Positions 1 through 6,701 of a stretch of 24,105 nt of DNA are shown here, piece after piece. Position numbers and translations under genes: made by a program. The number at the start of each line of letters is the position of its first letter. Position 1 is the first letter of the stretch. Under the pieces are notes generated by a model, which was not told the DNA's origin, made no database searches, and saw nothing but the letters and a program-made list of their open reading frames with translations. The DNA is taken from positions 1 to 24,105 of the forward strand of contig JAJYGJ010000199.1 of the NCBI GenBank assembly GCA_021790695.1, in the 5' to 3' direction. This DNA is from Nitrospirota bacterium (lineage in GTDB: Bacteria > Nitrospirota > Thermodesulfovibrionia > Thermodesulfovibrionales > JdFR-88).

Positions 1-755
1 ACTTTTTTGTAAATCCGCTTGAAAAAAAGGGTTGAAATAAGCAAATAGACAATGTTGAGGCCCGACGCCCAGGCAAGCTGCCGCGCCGGGAAGACGCCGC
101 TTGCGATGACCGCCCTCATCCCCTCAAAGGCGTGGGAGGCCGGGATGAACAAGGCCACAACGCGAAGGGCTTGCGGCAGCACCTTTACGGGATAGAAAAC
201 GGCGGAAAAAGGCAGGAACAAAAAAGCCAGGGCCCAGGCAAGGATTTCCGCTTCCAGCCCGTAGCGCAGTATGAGCGCGGTCGTGAATATGCCTATGCTC
301 CATCCCATCGCGACCAGGTTGAGGGCCAGGGGCAGCAGGGATACGCCCAGCTTGAAGATGTTGAACGAATAGAATATCCAGCCCAGCGACGAAGTGACCA
401 TGAAGGCCGCCATCACCTTGAGGGCGCTTATGATCATGAGCGCAAGGAGATACTCCGGCACCCCGGCGGGGGAGACGAAGATATTTATGAGGTTCCTGGC
501 CCACATGTCCTCCAGGAAGGAGACCGATATCCCCTGTTCGGCCCTGAAAAGGACGTCCCAGAGGATCAGGGCCCCGATGAAATAGGAGACGAACGCGGGG
601 ATTTTCACGGCCGTCCTCTGCAGGTAGAGGGTCACGAATCCCCAGAGGAGCAGGTCCATGGTCGGCCAGTAGAAGGTCTCCATCAGCCTGGGCATGCTTC
701 TCCTGTACAGGTAGAGTTGACGGAGACAAAGCGCCCAGATGCGCTGCGGGCTCAT
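1..755 (-). CDS. ABC-2 type transporter permease (partial, C-terminus beyond window)
   Basis: This is the membrane subunit of an ABC exporter. I read an uninterrupted 251-residue frame beginning MSPQRIWALCLRQLYLYRRS and continuing past the first base of the window. It shows the usual ABC-2 layout: a short basic cytoplasmic N-terminus, about six hydrophobic segments, and conserved-looking pieces such as WDVLFRAEQGISVSFLEDMW and FYPVKVLPQALRVVALFIPA followed by H-A-F-E-G-M. Family members are about 250-260 residues, so little is missing. The ATG at 755 overlaps the stop of the ATPase gene by 4 bp (ATGA), which indicates translational coupling. The transported substrate cannot be read from the sequence. 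The family also includes O-antigen, drug and sodium exporters. The family assignment is solid; the substrate is unknown. Confidence 0.88.
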   Translation of the reverse strand, partial: MSPQRIWALCLRQLYLYRRSMPRLMETFYWPTMDLLLWGFVTLYLQRTAVKIPAFVSYFIGALILWDVLFRAEQGISVSFLEDMWARNLINIFVSPAGVPEYLLALMIISALKVMAAFMVTSSLGWIFYSFNIFKLGVSLLPLALNLVAMGWSIGIFTTALILRYGLEAEILAWALAFLFLPFSAVFYPVKVLPQALRVVALFIPASHAFEGMRAVIASGVFPARQLAWASGLNIVYLLISTLFFKRIYKK

Positions 756-1561
756 TTTTTGCCTTCGATTACCTTGAAAAAAAGTTCCTCCAGGCTGCGG
801 GCCTCATAGCTGCCAAGAAGCTCCCGCCCCGCGCCCTCGAGGACGACCTCGCCTTTTTTCAGGAAAAGGACGCGGTCCGATACCTCCTGCATCTCCCAGA
901 GGTTATGCGAGGTGTATATGACGGAAAGTCCCTTCTGCCGGCTCAGTGTCATTAGGAGCTGCCTGGCCTTCCGGGCAATCTCCGGATCGAGACCGGCCGT
1001 GGGCTCATCCAGCAGCAGCAGCTCCGGTTCGTTTATCAGGGCCTTTGCAAGGCAGAGCCTCATCATCTGCCCGGAGGAGAGCGTTTTTGCGCGCTTGTCC
1101 TTCAGTTCGTAGAGTTCGAACATCTTCAGTACCCGGTCGCATCTGTTCCGGGGCTCGGCTACCCCGTACATGAGGGCGTAGACCATCAGGTTCTCCCGGA
1201 GCGTGAGGCCAAGCGGAAGGGAGACATAGTTGGAGGCGAAGTTCATGCGCCCCAGTATCCGCGCCCTGGTCCGCGTGGAAATCCCCCGCGAATCGGACAG
1301 TTTTTCACCGAAGATCAGTATCTCGCCCTCGGTGGGAGTAATCAATCCGAGGAGCAGGTGAATGAGGGTGGTTTTGCCGGCGCCGTTCGGGCCGAGTATG
1401 CCCAGAATCTGGCTGCGGGAAAGGTTTAGGCTTACCGCCTTGAGCGCGAATACCCCCGGCTCAAAGGACTTGCTCAGGCCTTTGACCTCGATTATGGGCA
1501 TATTGCGGCCCGCATCCGGCCCCGGATTGCGCCCCTCACGGGCAAACTGCGGGGCGGTCAC
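752..1561 (-). CDS. ABC exporter ATP-binding protein
   Basis: Cytoplasmic ATPase that energises the permease encoded just downstream. Visible motifs are Walker A (GPNGAGKTTL), a signature LSSGQ (S in place of the usual first G), Walker B LLLLDEPTAGLD, and the switch histidine in YTSHN. The GTG start at 1561 overlaps the peroxiredoxin stop by 4 bp (GTGA), fitting coupled translation, but it adds 20 residues of non-conserved sequence. An ATG at 1501 starts MPIIEVKGLSKSF, exactly where the domain begins, giving 249 residues; neither start has a strong Shine-Dalgarno sequence. The gene forms a tight cluster prxU, ATPase, permease. The family is certain, the start and substrate are not. A role in exporting a peroxide-related compound would be guesswork. 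Confidence 0.92.
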   Translation of the reverse strand: MTAPQFAREGRNPGPDAGRNMPIIEVKGLSKSFEPGVFALKAVSLNLSRSQILGILGPNGAGKTTLIHLLLGLITPTEGEILIFGEKLSDSRGISTRTRARILGRMNFASNYVSLPLGLTLRENLMVYALMYGVAEPRNRCDRVLKMFELYELKDKRAKTLSSGQMMRLCLAKALINEPELLLLDEPTAGLDPEIARKARQLLMTLSRQKGLSVIYTSHNLWEMQEVSDRVLFLKKGEVVLEGAGRELLGSYEARSLEELFFKVIEGKK

Positions 1562-2169
1562 CCCTTGACGAAGGATTCCCCGGCCCTGCCCACGTATTCG
1601 GGAGCGGGCCTCATGGCTTTTTCACCCGGCCGCCACTGGGCCGGACATACTTCCTCCGGATGGGCGGACTTGTAGATATTGGCTTGCAGTTTTCTTAAAA
1701 GCTCCTCCGAGTTCCTGCCCACGTCCAGATGGTTCACCTCCGTGCCGACGAGGACGCCCTCCGGGTTGATGATGAAGCTGCCCCTTTGCGCGAGGCCGGA
1801 ATTCCCGTCATAGACGCCAAATACCCGCGCCAGCTTGCCCGCGGGATCGGAGCCCATGTGGTATTTGGCGTTTTTCAGCATGGGCTCGTCCATCTGCCAT
1901 GCGAGGTGGACGAATTTGGTGTCCGTGCTTACCGTGATCAGTTCGGCCCCTTCTTTTTTAAAATTTTCATGCTGGCCTGCCAGGTCAGCGAACTCCGTGG
2001 CTCAGACGAACGTGAAGTCCGCCGGATAAAAGAAAAGGACCGTCCATTTGCCCTGCCTTCTGATCTCCTCAAACCGTATCTCGCCGAAACCGCCGGTTTC
2101 GGGCTCGAAGGTCTCAAGACTGAAATCCGGCGCCTTGCCGCCCACCCGGAGCGCGCAGCATCCTTCCAT
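1558..2169 (-). CDS. prxU: Selenocysteine-containing typical 2-Cys peroxiredoxin (AhpC/PrxU type), in-frame TGA at 2002-2004 read as Sec
   Basis: Peroxidase that would reduce H2O2 or organic hydroperoxides using an active-site selenocysteine. The 203-residue frame starts at ATG 2169, with AAGGAGGA 7 nt upstream. It reads MEGCCALRVGGKAPDFSLET..., then FFYPADFTFV, TGA, ATEFADLAGQ..., then VSTDTKFVHLAWQMDEPM. The TGA is codon 56, precisely the peroxidatic Cys of the family signature FYPADFTFVCPTE. The frame continues on both sides without any other stop. The second half carries RGSFIINPEGV and the resolving cysteine in EEVCPAQW (Cys175), so the protein is otherwise intact. A SECIS-like hairpin begins 12 nt after the TGA. 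The residue after Sec is Ala, not the usual Pro. Sec peroxiredoxins are an established family, which makes recoding far likelier than a pseudogene or base error, although selA/B/C/D are not in the window. Conventional calling would give only 1558-1893. Confidence 0.88.
1971..1989 (-). promoter_or_regulatory. Candidate bacterial SECIS hairpin downstream of the prxU UGA
   Basis: On the minus strand an 8+8 stem (GCTGACCT / AGGCCAGC, seven pairs and one A-C mismatch) closes a GGC loop. The stem starts 12 nt after the UGA and the loop 20 nt after it. Known bacterial SECIS elements are hairpins inside the coding region with an early G in the apical loop, roughly 16-37 nt from the UGA, and this fits. 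The hairpin was found by eye, without energy calculation. Confidence 0.65.
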
Positions 2170-2238
2170 ACCAGGTTCCTCCTTTTCCTTTTTTATCTTT
2201 TGCCTTCTCGTCTAAATACCGTTTTGCTCTCCTGTAAC

Positions 2239-2267
2239 AGTATCGGGCAGTCCGGGGCCTTAGTCAA
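2239..2267 (-). promoter_or_regulatory. Probable sigma70-type promoter of prxU
   Basis: On the minus strand TTGACT (2267-2262, 5 of 6 consensus) is separated by exactly 17 nt from GATACT (2244-2239, 4 of 6). The predicted transcript starts near 2232 and has a leader of about 60 nt containing the strong AAGGAGGA site. It would drive prxU and the coupled exporter genes. Confidence 0.55.
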
Positions 2268-2315
2268 TAAAGGCGCGGCGGCGCGCAAAATAAATTTTCC
2301 GGATGGAATGACACT

Positions 2316-2334
2316 AGAACCTATCTCAAAATCG
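2316..2334 (-). repeat. Dispersed intergenic repeat, copy A (inverted relative to copy B)
   Basis: GAACCTATCTCAAAATCG matches the reverse complement of the repeat at 2564-2594 (GAACCTGTCTCAAAATTG) with two differences. Together with copy B it bounds about 280 bp of non-coding DNA in inverted orientation, like the ends of a decayed insertion element. Confidence 0.6.
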
Positions 2335-2671
2335 CTTCCGGCTGCAAGAGGCTGACATGGGTAGCGAGCGGCCAGCGAGCGAATCCTGATGAATCACATA
2401 TTCCATACATTCTATGCCCGCAGGGCATAAAATCGCGGCATACAGCGTCATCAAGGGAAAATCGTCCTCAATCCCGCCCCGGCGGGACTGCTGCGCCTCC
2501 GGGCGCTTTCCCCTTTCTTCCCCCGTACATAAGAAATTGTCTGCCACAATTTCCCCTCTCTTTCACTTCAGAATCAATTTTGAGACAGGTTCCGCGCAAA
2601 ACGCCTGACAACTTTGCACGCAACGGTAAGGTTTATTGACGAGTTGAAGCCGGAAACCGGAGGGATGTCTT
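2335..2671. other. Non-coding stretch between prxU and the small CxxC gene
   Basis: I find no credible gene here. An open frame at 2326-2547 on the minus strand has no ribosome site and low-complexity, basic composition, and resembles no family. The stretch contains a small GC-rich hairpin (CCCGCCCCGGCGGG) followed by a pyrimidine-rich tract, and is bounded by repeat copies A and B. It may be the remnant of a small mobile element. No transposase sequence is visible. Confidence 0.45.
2564..2594 (+). repeat. Dispersed intergenic repeat, copy B (31 bp)
   Basis: A 31-bp unit beginning CACTTCAGAATCAATTTTGA and ending in CAGGTTCCG is identical, base for base, to 7227-7257. It lies about 80 bp beyond the 3' end of the minus-strand gene ending at 2672. 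Confidence 0.85.
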
Positions 2672-2923
2672 TCAGCGGCCCTTCAACTTCCTCATATCTC
2701 TTAACCACCTGCCGCACTTCGGGCATCTGTCCACCGAAAAGACCTCGATCTTGAGGAAGCCGCCCGACCTTACCTCTATTTCTATATAAGGCACGTCTAT
2801 GAAAATCTGGCAGCAATAGTCCAGGCCTGTATCGACGGGCTCGTACCTGTGGAATTCCCTCCAGATATCGTCTGATTCTTCCTTGCGGATTCCGCGCCGG
2901 TCATTGAAATAATCGCTGTTCAT
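2672..2923 (-). CDS. Small hypothetical protein with CxxC zinc-ribbon-like C-terminus
   Basis: I do not recognise this 83-residue protein. I place the start at ATG 2923 (MNSDYFNDRRGIRKEESDDI) because GGGGGAGG lies 7 nt upstream; an upstream ATG at 2995 would add 24 residues with no ribosome site. The central part is acidic with a CC pair (LDYCCQIFIDVPYIEIEV), then a beta-like segment, and the end is DRCPKCGRWLRDMRKLKGR. The single CPKC could be half of a metal site completed by the CC pair or by dimerisation. It is divergent from the P-type ATPase gene and convergent with nothing. The ribosome site and the non-random Cys pattern make it a likely real gene. Confidence 0.68.
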   Translation of the reverse strand: MNSDYFNDRRGIRKEESDDIWREFHRYEPVDTGLDYCCQIFIDVPYIEIEVRSGGFLKIEVFSVDRCPKCGRWLRDMRKLKGR

Positions 2924-3189
2924 CACGGGCCTCCCCCTTGAATTGCCGAAACGGAGAACGTTAAGTTTTACATTTGGCCCTTTTTTCCTTATCACTGGTT
3001 TTTTCCTGATTACAGTCTATCACTTGAAACCCCCCTTGAAAACCCGTTTCCGTATCGCCGTCTTTACGGCCCCCTTTTTTTCTGATATTGAAGTAATAAA
3101 GCGCGGGATGAAACGCTTGACCCGGGGCGCTTGATCGGGACGGGCGCACGGCGAGGCAATAAACAGGATAAACGGGGGGCGCCGATAAC

Positions 3190-5787
3190 GTGTCCGCGGA
3201 AGGTTTTGATATAAGGGAGGTCAAAGGCCTTTCGGAGGCCGAGGCCGGCCGCAGGCTCAGGGCGGAGGGTCCGAACGAACTGCCGCAGGACCGGGGAGCA
3301 AAACAAAGACTGATTGCGGTAGCCGCCCGCGTATTTGGCGAGCCGATGTTTCTGCTTTTGATAGCGGGCGGCGTCATATATCTTCTGCTCGGGGACCGCG
3401 GGCAGGCCGTAACGCTGCTGGGCTTCGTCGCCGTGGTCATGGGCCTGACCATCTACCAGGAGGGCAAGACCGAGCGGGCCCTTGGCGCCCTCCGGGACCT
3501 TGCCAGCCCCAGGGCGCGCGTGGTGCGCGACGGGGCCGAAAAAAGGGTCCCCGGCTGGCAGGTTGTAAGGGGCGACATCATAATCATCTCCGAGGGAGAC
3601 AGGGTGCCGGCCGACGCCGTCCTGACCGTCGCGCTGAACCTGCTCGTGGATGAGGCCGCGCTTACGGGCGAGTCCGCGCCGGTAAGGAAAACGCCTTACG
3701 CGAATAAGGGCCTTCCCGGCGCCATGGAGCGTCCCGGAGGCGAGGGCCTTCCGTTTGTGTATTCCGGCACGCTTGCGGTCGCGGGGTTCGGCGTGGCCCG
3801 GGTGCTTGCCGTCGGGGCCGCGACCGAGATGGGAAAGATAGGCCGGGCCCTCCTGCGAATAAAGGCGGAGAGGACGCCGCTTCAAAAGAAGACGGACAGG
3901 CTGGTCGGCAGCCTGGCCGCGGCGGGCCTTTCGGTCTGCGTGATGGTTGCGGTCCTCTACGGCATTGCCAGGCATTACTGGCTTGAAGGATTTCTTGCCG
4001 GCGTCACGCTTGCCATGGCCGTCCTGCCGGAGGAGTTCCCGATGGTGTTGTCGGTTTTTCTGGCGCTGGGGGCCTGGCGGATGTCCAGGAAAAACGTGCT
4101 CGCCCGCAGGGTGCCGGTCGTTGAGACGCTGGGCGCCGCCACCGTGCTCTGCGTGGACAAGACGGGCACGATCACCGCAAACCGGATGGCTGTTAAAAAG
4201 ATATACCGGCCGGGGGACTCCGCCTCCGGGGTCTCTTTTTTCGACGCGGAGGCGTCCGCCCCGGGCGGGCCCGTTCCCGAGGAATTCCATGAGATCATAG
4301 AATATGCGATTCTGGCAAGCAGAAAAGACCCCTTCGACCCGATGGAAAAGGCCCTCCGGGATGCGGGCGGCCTATGGCTTGTCAATACGGAACACATCCA
4401 CGAGGACTGGACGCTCGTGCAGGAATATCCGGTTTCCGGAAAACTCCTTGCGATGTCGCGCGTCTGGAAGGCGGACGACCGGGGCGATTACATCATCGCG
4501 GCTAAGGGCGCGCCGGAGGCCGTAGGCGATATCTGCCACATGGATGAAGAGGAGGGCCGCAGGCTGGCGGTGCAGGTCGACCGGATGGCCGGGGCGGGGC
4601 TGCGGGTGATCGGCGTGGCCGGGGCCAGGTCCTCGCGGCCGGCCCCGCCCGGGGGACAGCACGCCTTCACCTTTCAGTTCATGGGGCTCATAGGGCTTGC
4701 CGACCCGGTGCGGCCCGGCGTGGACGGTGCGCTCAGGGAGTGCCGCGGGGCGGGCATCAGGGTGCTTATGATTACGGGCGATTACCCGGTGACGGCCAGG
4801 ATGATCGCCGCCCGGATAGGGCTCGGGGGCAAGGAGCCCCGGATTGTCTCGGGACTCGATCTTGAGAGGATGGACGACTGGCAGCTAAGGCGCCGGATTT
4901 CCGATGTGGATATCTTCTGCCGGATGCTGCCGGAACATAAACTGAGGATCGTAAACGCGTTAAAGGCAAATGGAGAGGTCGTCGCAATGACCGGCGACGG
5001 GGTCAACGACGCCCCGGCGCTCAAGGCCGCGGACATCGGCATAGCGATGGGCGCACACGGCACGGACGTGGCACGCGAGGCCTCGGGGCTGGTGCTCCTG
5101 GACGATGACTTCTCCTCCATCGTCCAGGGAGTCAGGATGGGGCGCAGGATACTGGACAACCTCAAAAAGGCCGCGGTTTACGTGCTTGCCATACATGTGC
5201 CCATCGCCGGCATGGCGCTCATACCCGTCATTTTGGGCATGCCCCTCGTGTTCATGCCGGTGCACATCGTGTTTCTGGAGCTGATAATCGATCCCGCCTG
5301 TTCGGTCGTTTTCGAGGCCGAACCGGAGGAGCGGGACGTGATGGCGCGGCCTCCCGTGAGGCCGCCGGAAGAGACCCTTTTGGACAGGCGCAGGCTTTTT
5401 TCAAGCCTGCTTCAGGGGGGAGGCGTGCTGGCGGCAGTGCTTGCCGTCTTCCTCGCGGCGGTCTTTCTCGGCCGCCCGGTGCCGCAGGCGCGCGCGCTGG
5501 GGTTTACCACCCTGGTCATAGCCAACCTCGCCCTGATATTTTCAAACCGCTCGCGGACGAGGAGTTTCGCGGATTCCCTGCGGGTGAAAAACAGGGCGCT
5601 CTGGTGGGTGGTGGGAGGCGCGGCCATATTTCTGGCCGCCGTCCTTTACGAGCCGTCCCTGCGGGGCGCTTTCCGGTTCGGCGCGCTTGCGCCGGGAGAC
5701 ATAGTGGTTTGCCTTGCCGCCGGCGCGGCAAGTGTTTTCTCGTTGGACTGGCTCAGGAAACTGAAATCGGCTTTAATTCGTCCTTGA
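3190..5787 (+). CDS. P2-type cation-transporting ATPase
   Basis: Inner-membrane pump of 865 residues. In order: an N-terminal cation-ATPase domain (LSEAEAGRRLRAEGPNELPQ), the first membrane pair, the actuator domain with TGES at 159-162, a membrane pair with PEEFP at 280-284, the phosphorylation motif DKTGT with Asp323, the nucleotide domain, the hinge TGDGVNDAP at 601-609, and a C-terminal membrane bundle containing ELIIDPACSVVFEAEPEE. The layout is that of Ca2+/PMCA-like P2 ATPases. The M4 sequence is PEEFP instead of PEGLP, and M6 lacks the SERCA N..TD pattern, so calcium is not assured. The start is GTG 3190, with a G-run about 11 nt upstream. The gene is monocistronic as far as I can tell. 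Family certain, ion unknown. Confidence 0.93.
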   Translation: MSAEGFDIREVKGLSEAEAGRRLRAEGPNELPQDRGAKQRLIAVAARVFGEPMFLLLIAGGVIYLLLGDRGQAVTLLGFVAVVMGLTIYQEGKTERALGALRDLASPRARVVRDGAEKRVPGWQVVRGDIIIISEGDRVPADAVLTVALNLLVDEAALTGESAPVRKTPYANKGLPGAMERPGGEGLPFVYSGTLAVAGFGVARVLAVGAATEMGKIGRALLRIKAERTPLQKKTDRLVGSLAAAGLSVCVMVAVLYGIARHYWLEGFLAGVTLAMAVLPEEFPMVLSVFLALGAWRMSRKNVLARRVPVVETLGAATVLCVDKTGTITANRMAVKKIYRPGDSASGVSFFDAEASAPGGPVPEEFHEIIEYAILASRKDPFDPMEKALRDAGGLWLVNTEHIHEDWTLVQEYPVSGKLLAMSRVWKADDRGDYIIAAKGAPEAVGDICHMDEEEGRRLAVQVDRMAGAGLRVIGVAGARSSRPAPPGGQHAFTFQFMGLIGLADPVRPGVDGALRECRGAGIRVLMITGDYPVTARMIAARIGLGGKEPRIVSGLDLERMDDWQLRRRISDVDIFCRMLPEHKLRIVNALKANGEVVAMTGDGVNDAPALKAADIGIAMGAHGTDVAREASGLVLLDDDFSSIVQGVRMGRRILDNLKKAAVYVLAIHVPIAGMALIPVILGMPLVFMPVHIVFLELIIDPACSVVFEAEPEERDVMARPPVRPPEETLLDRRRLFSSLLQGGGVLAAVLAVFLAAVFLGRPVPQARALGFTTLVIANLALIFSNRSRTRSFADSLRVKNRALWWVVGGAAIFLAAVLYEPSLRGAFRFGALAPGDIVVCLAAGAASVFSLDWLRKLKSALIRP

Positions 5788-5812
5788 CACCCGCCGGGCG
5801 GTTTGATAAAAA
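5784..5812 (+). promoter_or_regulatory. Candidate promoter for the small exported protein gene
   Basis: A perfect -35 TTGACA (5784-5789) overlaps the stop codon of the ATPase gene. It is followed at 17 nt by TAAAAA (5807-5812, 4 of 6). The transcript would begin near 5819, just before a series of hairpins. Confidence 0.45.
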
Positions 5813-5820
5813 GTGATTGA

Positions 5821-5915
5821 GGGTTTAGTGCGGATGAGCTTACCCGGCTGAACCCCGCTTCCAAGGACGGTGTCCCTCCCGGGGAATTTCAGCCGCGGAG
5901 CAATGAAAATCCGGG
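5821..5915 (+). other. Structured leader upstream of the small exported protein gene
   Basis: Three consecutive stem-loops can be drawn by hand. GGGTTTAG (5821-5828) pairs with CTGAACCC (5848-5855). GGAC (5865-5868) pairs with GTCC (5872-5875). CCC plus GGAATTTCA pairs with TGAAAATCC plus GGG, spanning 5878-5915, with a GG bulge and one mismatch. The leader is about 140 nt. I could not match it to a riboswitch class I know, so a regulatory RNA is only a possibility. Confidence 0.35.
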
Positions 5916-5959
5916 AACCATTATCGCGGGGCTGTCAAAAAAGGAGAAAGGAAAAAACC

Positions 5960-6295
5960 ATGAAAACAGGATTTGCCATTGTAACGGCGATTGTCTTTGC
6001 GCTTGTGATTCTGCTTGCGGGCACACCCGTCCTGTTTGCCCAATACGGCGGCGGGACGTACGGCGGCGCATCGGGCGGCGGCGCAGGGACCCTTCCCGCG
6101 CTGACGGGCCCCTCATCCCCGGCAGTTCCTGGAGGTGCCGCTCAGCGGTCCACGACATTCACGGCCGCTTCCCAATCGGCGGCGGGGAAGATTTGCGATC
6201 AGGTGGCCGCTAAATACGGCATGGACATATGCAAGACCCGGAAGCAGACCGGCGGCGGCAACACATGGTATTGCCTTTGCAGGATGCTGGAGTAA
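5960..6295 (+). CDS. Small exported protein with four Cys near the C-terminus (hypothetical)
   Basis: A 111-residue protein that I do not recognise. The ATG at 5960 is preceded by AAGGAGAAAGG; an upstream ATG at 5870 would put 30 residues in front of the signal peptide and lie inside the structured leader. Residues 1-27 form a signal peptide (MKTGFAIVTAIVFALVILL, then AGTPVLFA) with likely cleavage before QYGGG; there is no lipobox Cys. A Gly/Ser/Ala/Pro-rich spacer follows. A compact end carries ICDQVAAKYGMDICK and WYCLCRML, whose four Cys could form two periplasmic disulfides. The long leader suggests regulated expression. Function is not inferable. Confidence 0.72.
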   Translation: MKTGFAIVTAIVFALVILLAGTPVLFAQYGGGTYGGASGGGAGTLPALTGPSSPAVPGGAAQRSTTFTAASQSAAGKICDQVAAKYGMDICKTRKQTGGGNTWYCLCRMLE

Positions 6296-6394
6296 AACAT
6301 ACATTGGATTAAAAGTCTGTCATGCCGGCGCGGTATCAGGTGATGTGTTTTTAAGCGCGGGCCTTCCGGGCGGCTCGCGATGCCGATAAAAAAA

Positions 6395-6439
6395 GGGAAT
6401 TTCCCCCCGGAAAATTTTCCCGGCGGCCGGTGCGCCGGG
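6395..6439. other. Cluster of palindromes upstream of the 45-residue ORF
   Basis: This 45-bp stretch contains GGGAATTTCCC (6395-6405), the perfect palindrome GGAAAATTTTCC (6409-6420), and a hairpin CCCGGCG-7 nt-CGCCGGG (6419-6439). It could be an operator or a processed RNA structure. No T-run follows, so an intrinsic terminator is unlikely. Confidence 0.35.
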
Positions 6440-6484
6440 AGATTATGGCGCTCAGCCGTGCGCGGAGCAGGAATCGGGACGGTC

Positions 6485-6622
6485 ATGAAAGTGGACCTTT
6501 GGAAAAACGCGGGCAGTCTTGAAGACCTGAGCGAGAAGGAGAAGGGCCTGCTTTGCGCTGTTTTCCTCTTTCCGTTTTTAATCGCCGCGCTTCTTTTTAT
6601 TCTCGCCCCGTTTTTCACATGA
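6485..6622 (+). CDS. Small single-span membrane protein (hypothetical, 45 aa)
   Basis: A short frame reads MKVDLWKNAGSLEDLSEKEK, then GLLCAVFLFPFLIAALLFIL and APFFT. It has an amphipathic, charged N-terminal half and one clear C-terminal transmembrane helix. I chose ATG 6485; the same frame is open back to 6380, but the extra residues are Pro/Arg-rich and look like translated non-coding DNA. GGGACGG immediately upstream could serve as a weak ribosome site. The gene sits between two other small membrane or exported proteins. No family recognised; it could be spurious. Confidence 0.45.
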   Translation: MKVDLWKNAGSLEDLSEKEKGLLCAVFLFPFLIAALLFILAPFFT

Positions 6623-6643
6623 GAAACGGGCCGGGGCCCCGTT
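6607..6643 (+). terminator. Pair of mutually exclusive hairpins at the end of the 45-aa ORF
   Basis: CCCGTTTTTC (6607-6616) pairs fully, with one G-U, to GAGAAACGGG (6621-6630) around an ACAT loop, enclosing the stop codon. The same AACGGG (6625-6630) can instead pair with CCCGTT (6638-6643). No U-run follows the second stem, so this is a termination- or attenuation-like structure, not a textbook terminator. Confidence 0.35.
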
Positions 6644-6701
6644 AAAGTCTTTCAGGTGAAACGGGATATGCCCGCATGAAACAAACGCGTGGGAGACGGG
6701 G

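Noticed and set aside
132..809. A 225-codon plus-strand open frame at the window start
   Set aside because: The minus strand here encodes a clear ABC-2 permease coupled to its ATPase; the plus-strand product is low-complexity and Gly/Arg/His/Asp-rich.
2002..2004. The TGA as an ordinary stop, making 1558-1893 a truncated pseudogene
   Set aside because: The stop replaces precisely the catalytic cysteine, no other damage is present on either side, promoter and ribosome site are intact, and a SECIS-like hairpin follows. A random nonsense mutation at this one codon is improbable.
2326..2547. A 73-codon minus-strand open frame in the gap before prxU
   Set aside because: It overlaps repeat copy A, lacks a ribosome site and has no recognisable motif; the region looks like a decayed element.
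3064..4290. A 408-codon minus-strand open frame opposite the P-type ATPase
   Set aside because: The opposite strand encodes the recognised actuator domain and DKTGT motif of the pump, and the antisense translation has no domain.
5790..5806. CCGCCGGGCGG after the ATPase gene as an intrinsic terminator
   Set aside because: The stem is only four pairs with a three-base loop and is followed by GATAAAAAG and not a T-run; a promoter spacer is a better reading.
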